Of a stretch of DNA of 28,100 bases, positions 23,645 to 28,100 are shown piece by piece. A model generated the notes under the pieces. That model ran no database searches, was not told the origin of the DNA, and saw only the letters and a program-made list of their open reading frames with translations. Origin of the DNA: a bacterium (GTDB taxonomy: Bacteria > Pseudomonadota > Gammaproteobacteria > Berkiellales > Berkiellaceae); assembly GCA_009927065.1 (NCBI GenBank), contig RFNU01000188.1, forward strand, positions 1-28,100, written 5' to 3'. Each line of letters opens with the position of its first letter. Positions within the stretch are counted from its first letter, which is position 1. The translations under genes and the position numbers were made by a program.

Positions 23645-24097
23645 TTACCTAGCTTGTTCAGACTCGACGTTAATACTCAGAGAAAGAATAACTTCTGGGT
23701 GAAGTTGAACTTCATAAGTATATTCGCCAATTTCACGAATAGGTTTATCAAGGCGGACTTCATTCTTATTGACATCAAAGCCTTTTTCATTAAGGGCTTG
23801 AAGAATATCAATTGTTTTTATGGATCCAAAAAGTTTACCTTCACTGCTTGATTTAGCAGTGACAGTAAGAGTAAGGCCCGAAAATTTATTTGCGCGCTCT
23901 TGGGCTAGCTCTAAGCGTTGTTTAGCTTGAGACTCAAGTTCAGTACGTTGTTGCTCAAAAAATGCGATATTAGCAGCGGTTGCAGCAAGTGCTTTGCCGA
24001 ATGGAATCAAGAAGTTTCTTGCATAACCTGGTGTAACAGTAGCAACCTGTCCCATTTTGCCGATATTCCGCATATTCTCAAGAAGAATAATGTTCAT
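23645..24097 (-). CDS. rplI: 50S ribosomal protein L9
   Basis: The 150-residue protein has the L9 N-terminal RNA-binding domain (MNIILLENMRNIGKMGQVAT, then VTPGYARNFLIPFGKA), the long connecting helix and the C-terminal domain (SSEGKLFGSIKTIDI). L9 sits at the base of the L1 stalk and affects reading-frame maintenance. It lies between rpsR (18 bases upstream) and dnaB. Confidence 0.97.
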   Translation of the reverse strand: MNIILLENMRNIGKMGQVATVTPGYARNFLIPFGKALAATAANIAFFEQQRTELESQAKQRLELAQERANKFSGLTLTVTAKSSSEGKLFGSIKTIDILQALNEKGFDVNKNEVRLDKPIREIGEYTYEVQLHPEVILSLSINVESEQAR

Positions 24098-24115
24098 AGC
24101 TTATCTTCCTTTAAT

Positions 24116-24349
24116 TTAGTGGTTATCGCAATAAGGGATTAGAGCTAAAAAGCGTGCAACTTTAATAGATCTAGCGATAAGGTGTTGATAACGATTTTGA
24201 ACACCAGTAATACGTGAAGGAACGATTTTACCAGTTTCAGTAATAAACTTTTTTAGTAGTTTGTAGTTTTTATAATCAATGCTTTCAGCGGCAACACGCC
24301 CGGAGCTAAAAGGGCATGATTTGCGCTTAGCTTTTGTACGCCAACTCAT
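24116..24349 (-). CDS. rpsR: 30S ribosomal protein S18
   Basis: The 77-residue protein contains the S18 signatures RKSCPFSSGRV, IDYKNYKLLKKFITETGKI and PSRITGVQNRYQHLIARSIK, then RFLALIPYCDNH. S18 partners with S6 on the platform of the small subunit. GGAGATCTCC precedes the ATG. The gap to rpsF is 21 bases, so priB, which sits here in E. coli, is absent. Confidence 0.97.
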   Translation of the reverse strand: MSWRTKAKRKSCPFSSGRVAAESIDYKNYKLLKKFITETGKIVPSRITGVQNRYQHLIARSIKVARFLALIPYCDNH

Positions 24350-24370
24350 AGGAGATCTCCAAATATCGAT

Positions 24371-24748
24371 TTAGTCTTCTAATGATGTCTCGTAAGAATC
24401 ATCAGGGTTTAAAATAGGTGAGGCATCTTTTACTTCATGAGGCATTTGAAGAATCAGATCACGCAAAATAGAATCGCTATGGCGGAACGAATCACGTAAT
24501 TCATTGATAACAGCACTTGTTGTTGTCACGTTCATTAACACATAATGAGCTTTGTGAACCTTTTTAATTGGGTATGCTAGTTGACGACGACCCCAATCTT
24601 CTAGTCTGCTTACAGAGCCACCAGATTCGTGAATCATTTTTTGATAACGTTCGATCATGCTTTTAACTTGATCACTTTGATCTGGATGAACAAGAAAAAC
24701 AATTTCATAATGACGGAATGCCGTCGATTGTAATGTAACTTCAGTCAT
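24371..24748 (-). CDS. rpsF: 30S ribosomal protein S6
   Basis: The 125-residue protein shows the S6 ferredoxin-like fold: RHYEIVFLVHPDQSDQV, MIERYQKMIHESGG, EDWGRRQLAYPIKKVHKAHY and VLMNV, followed by DSFRHSDSILRDLILQ, and ends with an acidic tail (about the last 20 residues) as in E. coli. AGAGGAT gives a strong ribosome-binding site. It heads the rpsF-rpsR-rplI-dnaB array and is preceded by a structured leader at 24771-24819. Confidence 0.97.
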   Translation of the reverse strand: MTEVTLQSTAFRHYEIVFLVHPDQSDQVKSMIERYQKMIHESGGSVSRLEDWGRRQLAYPIKKVHKAHYVLMNVTTTSAVINELRDSFRHSDSILRDLILQMPHEVKDASPILNPDDSYETSLED

Positions 24749-24770
24749 AATAATCCTCTTGGTTTTATGA

Positions 24771-24819
24771 GCTTATGTATTTTTAACATAAGCAAGGAAA
24801 GTATTGGAAACGGCCTGCT
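24771..24819 (-). promoter_or_regulatory. Structured rpsF leader, candidate S6:S18 autoregulatory site
   Basis: On the minus strand AGCAGG (24819-24814) can pair with CCTTGCT (24797-24791) with one bulge, leaving an unpaired CCG (24813-24811) next to the stem. Many bacterial rpsF leaders carry a stem with a conserved CCG that binds the S6:S18 complex. A second perfect 8-bp hairpin, GCTTATGT (24793-24786) with ACATAAGC (24778-24771), ends 22 bases before the ATG and shares bases 24791-24793 with the first stem, so the two cannot form fully together. The CCG context supports the motif but I could not check it against the family model. Confidence 0.5.
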
Positions 24820-24916
24820 ATCTTATCATGATGGTAAGTGCTTTTTAAGGATCACGACATCAATATATTGAGTATTGATGCGCGCTAAGCCTATAAAGGC
24901 AATAGCAAGCAAGCTC

Positions 24917-24970
24917 ATGATATTTGATTTAATCTAATATCATCATACCAATCTTGACCGATGATATCAT
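24917..24970. repeat. Palindromes in the rlmB-rpsF gap
   Basis: ATGATATT (24917-24924) pairs with AATATCAT (24936-24943), and ATGATATCAT (24961-24970) is a perfect 10-base palindrome of closely related sequence. They lie upstream of rpsF and downstream of rlmB and could be operator-like sites or parts of an intergenic repeat. Confidence 0.4.
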
Positions 24971-25037
24971 TCCATACGCTTAAAATCAATCTTTAAACAG
25001 TGCAGCCCCTCTAGCCTTTTTACTTAAAAGCTAAAGA

Positions 25038-25742
25038 TCACAAGAGCTTAGCGCGTTCGTAACAAATAATAGCTGCAGTAACAGCAGCATTAAGGCTTTG
25101 ACATTCGGATGAAATCGGTATATGCACTAAAGTATCGCATTCATTCATGACGACTTGACTCGATCCTTTCCCCTCATGTCCAATAATCAGAGCTGATTTC
25201 GGCCAAAATAGAGCTGAATTGAGTTTTTGAGCTTTTTGAACAGATGTTCCTATCAGTCCAAAACCAAGTTTCTTTATTTCTTGAAGTGTATGAATGAAAG
25301 AAGTTACTTGAACGATAGGGAGCTTAAATAAACAACCTGCTGATGCTGTTGCTACGACAGAAGTTATAGGAGCTGCTTTGTGTTTGGGAATAATCACAGC
25401 ATCTACATGAAAAGCTAAAGCATGCCTTAGTGCACTACCCAAATTTTGAGGATCTTGCAAGTGATCTAAGATAAGTAATGTTTTGGCCTCATGAAGAAAC
25501 TCAAGTTCTTGTAAATGAGCAAAAACTTCTAACATCACTTTTGCTTGTATACCTTGATGTTTGTTTTCATGATCAAAAAAATGAGCAGGCTTTATAGCAA
25601 TAGAAATTCTTTTATGAATTAAGGCTTTATCTTGCAATTTGTTAAAAGATTGTTCAGTGCAATCAAGATGCAAAACTTTGGCGTAGGGAGAAGAGAGAGC
25701 TGCTTCAATAGCATGCAGCCCGGTTATATTCAGTTCAATCAT
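25038..25742 (-). CDS. rlmB: 23S rRNA (guanosine2251-2'-O)-methyltransferase
   Basis: This SPOUT (TrmH-like) enzyme methylates G2251 in the P loop of 23S rRNA. Family motifs are LLILDHLQDPQNLGSALRHA, the ALIIGHEGKG glycine-rich motif and, at the C-terminus, VHIPISSECQSLNAAVTAAI, where the knot binds SAM; the substrate-binding domain is at the N-terminus (IELNITGLHAIEAALSS). I choose the ATG at 25742 (234 residues), which overlaps the rnr stop as ATGATTGA, over a TTG three codons upstream. It follows rnr, as in E. coli. Confidence 0.93.
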   Translation of the reverse strand: MIELNITGLHAIEAALSSPYAKVLHLDCTEQSFNKLQDKALIHKRISIAIKPAHFFDHENKHQGIQAKVMLEVFAHLQELEFLHEAKTLLILDHLQDPQNLGSALRHALAFHVDAVIIPKHKAAPITSVVATASAGCLFKLPIVQVTSFIHTLQEIKKLGFGLIGTSVQKAQKLNSALFWPKSALIIGHEGKGSSQVVMNECDTLVHIPISSECQSLNAAVTAAIICYERAKLL

Positions 25743-27843
25743 GGGATACAAATTTAAAATTAATTCTTAAGGTTTCAGCGTCAGCACTAGCGAGCGTGAC
25801 TGTAACATAGTCACCAATTCTAATCTTTTTAGAGCCGCTCGTCAAAAAGCCATTTGCTTCATCGAGATGCCAATAATTAGAATCAATTTGAGATACGTGA
25901 ATCATTCCATCAATGGGGAGATCTTCAAGTTCAATAAACAAGCCAAACTCTGCCAATCCCGTGACAGTGCCTTTAAATTTCTTTTTGGCAAAACGTTTGA
26001 TAAATGATACTTTTAAATAACTATGATACATGCGCTCAGCTTCTTCTGCTCGGCGCTCTAAATAATTAACACGTTTCAAAGCGGTGGGAACATAACCTTG
26101 AGACTGTTTATCCTTATTTTTTGACAAAACATCATAAATTAGACGATGTACGATAAGGTCAGGATAACGTCTGATAGGAGAAGTAAAATGACTATAGAGA
26201 TCAAAGTTTAATCCAAAATGACGTTCTGGTGTTGGCTCATAAGAAGCTCGCTGCATAATTCTTGATACTAAAACATTTAAACGAGGATGCTTTTCTTTTA
26301 ATTGTTGAGAAAGAATAGCTATTTTATCTAATGTATAGGGAGGTGTTAGAGATAGATCAAGAGATTTTAATAAGATATTAAAAAGCTGAACTTTTTCTTC
26401 CTTGGGCTCTTGATGGGTTCTGTAGACACCAACATGAGTATGCTTATTTAAAAATTGTGCAGCGCATTTATTAGCAGCGAGCATCATTTCTTCAATCAGG
26501 TGATGTGATTCTTGATCCAGAACTCTTTTAATATCGAGAACATGTTCTGTGTTATCTAAAACAAATTGTGTGGCTTGTTGTGCAAAGAATATATAACCAG
26601 ATTTCTTCCTCGATTCATTCAATAACTTATAAACTTTCCATAATGATGCTACAGACTGTTTAATATGTTCTGGCTCTTGGCCTTGCTGAACTTGATCATA
26701 AGTTAATCTAGCATGAGACCGTATAACAGCAGGATAAAATTCAAATTTATCTATAGCACCTTTTGCAGTTAACTCCATATCGCAAACGAGAGCGTAACGA
26801 AGAACATCGGGTTTTAAAGAGCATAATTCATTCGATAAAATTTCTGGAAGCATGGGGACTACATGATCAGGAAAATATACAGAAACACCTCTATTCGAAG
26901 CTTCTTTATCAATCGCTGTTCCCAGCTTGACATAATGAGCAACATCCGCAACAGCAACAAGCAGTCGCCAGCGATCATTAGCCAGGGGCTGGGCACAAAC
27001 AGCATCATCAAAGTCTTTAGCGGTAATACTGTCTATTGTGACAAAAGGCAAATCACAAAGATCTTTTCTATCAGGTGTTTTTTTTATTTTCAACTTTTCA
27101 AAAGATTTAGCTTCCTGATCAATATCATAAGACCAATTAGCAGGCAAGTTAAATTGACGAATAACTTTCTTCAAGCCAAATGGAAAATCTTCCACAATAT
27201 CAACAAGAATAAAATCGGTTTTATCGTGACGCTCCAGTTTACACGTTACTTTTTGATAGCGAGTAATATTATTACGGTGCAAACAACGACCACTTACGAT
27301 TTCATGTTTAAAAGGTCCTTTTGTTATTTTGATAGGCAGAGGATATCCTTCCGGAAGATCATATTCTTGAGGATCTTGAACGACACCTTCCAAATAAATA
27401 GAAGATCCTTGAATTAAACTATAAAAAGCTGCTTGTTTCAATGGAGTAATTATAGCAAAATGACAAAAGTCTCCATTAAAAATAATATTTTTTAATGGAC
27501 GATAGAGAGGGATTTTTTCTTGATTTGCTAGCAAAATCACACATTCTTGATCATCTGTTTTCAGAACAGTGCCTGTTTCTAAAGGCCAATAATCCAAAGT
27601 TGTTATTTGATCATCAACAAGAATAAGCTGGCCATCACGGATCATTGCTCGGATGCGGAATTCAAGAGCTTCTTTTTTTTCATTATCAGAATAAAAGTTA
27701 ATCAGTTCAATGTATTTTACTGATTTTTTATTGAATTCTACAATTTTAATCAGAGCTTCTCTTGATAATATAGGATCCGAGTAGTTGTTTTTTTCCTGCT
27801 CAAAAGCTGGATCAATGAAATTTTTAGGTATATGTATAGTCAA
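25735..27843 (-). CDS. rnr: Exoribonuclease RNase R
   Basis: RNase R degrades structured RNA 3'-5' and acts in mRNA and rRNA quality control. The 702-residue protein has an N-terminal winged-helix-like segment, cold-shock OB domains, the RNB core with metal-binding Asp271, Asp277, Asp279 and Asp280 in DSITAKDFDDAV, the segment HFGLNFDLYSHFTSPIRRYP, and an S1 domain at about 621-700. The protein ends right after S1, so the lysine-rich tail of E. coli RNase R (813 residues) is missing. The start codon is TTG at 27843, two bases after the hflC stop, with AGAGG upstream; no ATG lies before residue 68, and the N-terminus aligns with E. coli, so TTG is well supported. Confidence 0.94.
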   Translation of the reverse strand: MTIHIPKNFIDPAFEQEKNNYSDPILSREALIKIVEFNKKSVKYIELINFYSDNEKKEALEFRIRAMIRDGQLILVDDQITTLDYWPLETGTVLKTDDQECVILLANQEKIPLYRPLKNIIFNGDFCHFAIITPLKQAAFYSLIQGSSIYLEGVVQDPQEYDLPEGYPLPIKITKGPFKHEIVSGRCLHRNNITRYQKVTCKLERHDKTDFILVDIVEDFPFGLKKVIRQFNLPANWSYDIDQEAKSFEKLKIKKTPDRKDLCDLPFVTIDSITAKDFDDAVCAQPLANDRWRLLVAVADVAHYVKLGTAIDKEASNRGVSVYFPDHVVPMLPEILSNELCSLKPDVLRYALVCDMELTAKGAIDKFEFYPAVIRSHARLTYDQVQQGQEPEHIKQSVASLWKVYKLLNESRKKSGYIFFAQQATQFVLDNTEHVLDIKRVLDQESHHLIEEMMLAANKCAAQFLNKHTHVGVYRTHQEPKEEKVQLFNILLKSLDLSLTPPYTLDKIAILSQQLKEKHPRLNVLVSRIMQRASYEPTPERHFGLNFDLYSHFTSPIRRYPDLIVHRLIYDVLSKNKDKQSQGYVPTALKRVNYLERRAEEAERMYHSYLKVSFIKRFAKKKFKGTVTGLAEFGLFIELEDLPIDGMIHVSQIDSNYWHLDEANGFLTSGSKKIRIGDYVTVTLASADAETLRINFKFVSHD

Positions 27844-27844
27844 G

Positions 27845-28100
27845 TTATAGGGCCTCTGGTTCTAATTGTGCAAAAAGTTTTCTATCGGCTTTTAAAATTA
27901 AAAGATCTTTTTTACTAGAAAAACTTGTGCGATATGTTTCTAACGTTCTTATGTATTTATAAAAATCAGGGTTAGCATTATATGCATTTGCATAAGTTTC
28001 TGCAGCAGCTGCATCAGCCTCTCCTCTAATGATATCTGCATCTCGTTGCGCTTGAGCTAGGCATACTTGCACTTGATTATCAGTATCAGCCCGAATTTTC
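27845..28100 (-). CDS. hflC: HflC protease-modulator, C-terminal part, cut by the window end
   Basis: The frame runs off the end of the window at 28100, and only about 84 C-terminal residues are seen. They match HflC: the helical DADIIRGEADAAAAETYANA, then NPDFYKYIRTLETYRTSF, SSKKDLLILKADRKLF. HflC with HflK forms a membrane-anchored SPFH-domain assembly around the FtsH protease. An apparent GTG start at 28072 is internal; upstream codons KIRADTDNQ continue the frame. The stop abuts the TTG start of rnr, so hflC-rnr-rlmB is probably one transcript. Confidence 0.88.
   Translation of the reverse strand, partial: KIRADTDNQVQVCLAQAQRDADIIRGEADAAAAETYANAYNANPDFYKYIRTLETYRTSFSSKKDLLILKADRKLFAQLEPEAL

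Noticed and set aside
26863..27417. 184-codon plus-strand frame opposite rnr.
   Set aside because: Lies entirely over the RNase R coding region, low-complexity Ile/Phe-rich product, no ribosome-binding site; a shadow frame.
1..28100. CRISPR array, prophage module, retron or other defence system.
   Set aside because: No regularly spaced repeats, no reverse transcriptase, nuclease-helicase sets or phage genes were seen on either strand.

Overview
The window looks like a chromosomal segment of an AT-rich gammaproteobacterium. The macromolecular-synthesis order rpsU-yqeY-dnaG-rpoD, the rpsF-rpsR-rplI-dnaB cluster, hflC-rnr-rlmB, ftsY/ftsE/ftsX with rsmD, an RsmJ-type methyltransferase and oligopeptidase A all point that way. 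A GlpT-type glycerol-3-phosphate importer, low GC and compact operons would suit a host-associated Legionellales/Coxiella-like bacterium, but that placement is inference and no rRNA is present.

Layout. Positions 1-3528 are accessory in character: a frameshifted IS630-family insertion sequence with both inverted repeats (about 117-1097), an exported helical-repeat-like hypothetical protein (1461-2063), an orphan arsenate reductase (2340-2831) and about 700 bp without a credible gene. This stretch ends at the 3' end of a tRNA-Ser(GGA) (3529-3619, minus), a typical boundary for integrated DNA. Positions 3620-5105 hold a small ORF with its own promoter-like sequence, a convergent unknown 144-aa gene, and a short membrane protein with the cysteine layout of DsbB. 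From 5114 almost everything is housekeeping: dapF, rpoD, dnaG, yqeY and rpsU on the minus strand; tsaD and plsY on the plus strand; then a long minus-strand cluster read as glpT, ftsY, cca, rsmD, ftsE, ftsX, rsmJ, midA-like; prlC on plus; and finally hflC (cut by the window end), rnr, rlmB, rpsF, rpsR, rplI, dnaB on minus.

How the genes work together. rpsU/dnaG/rpoD couple translation, replication priming and transcription. ftsY with ftsE/ftsX links membrane-protein targeting and division, and cca, rsmD and rsmJ modify or finish tRNA and rRNA. rnr and rlmB handle RNA decay and 23S rRNA methylation next to three ribosomal protein genes and the replicative helicase.

I found no CRISPR array, phage module, toxin-antitoxin pair or convincing new multi-gene system. 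The most worthwhile leads are the A8 frameshift in the otherwise intact IS630 transposase, the DsbB/VKOR-like protein, the two mutually exclusive hairpins in the rpsF leader, the hairpin and extended -10 just before dapF, the shortened C-termini of DnaG and RNase R, and the unknown pair at 3856-4431.
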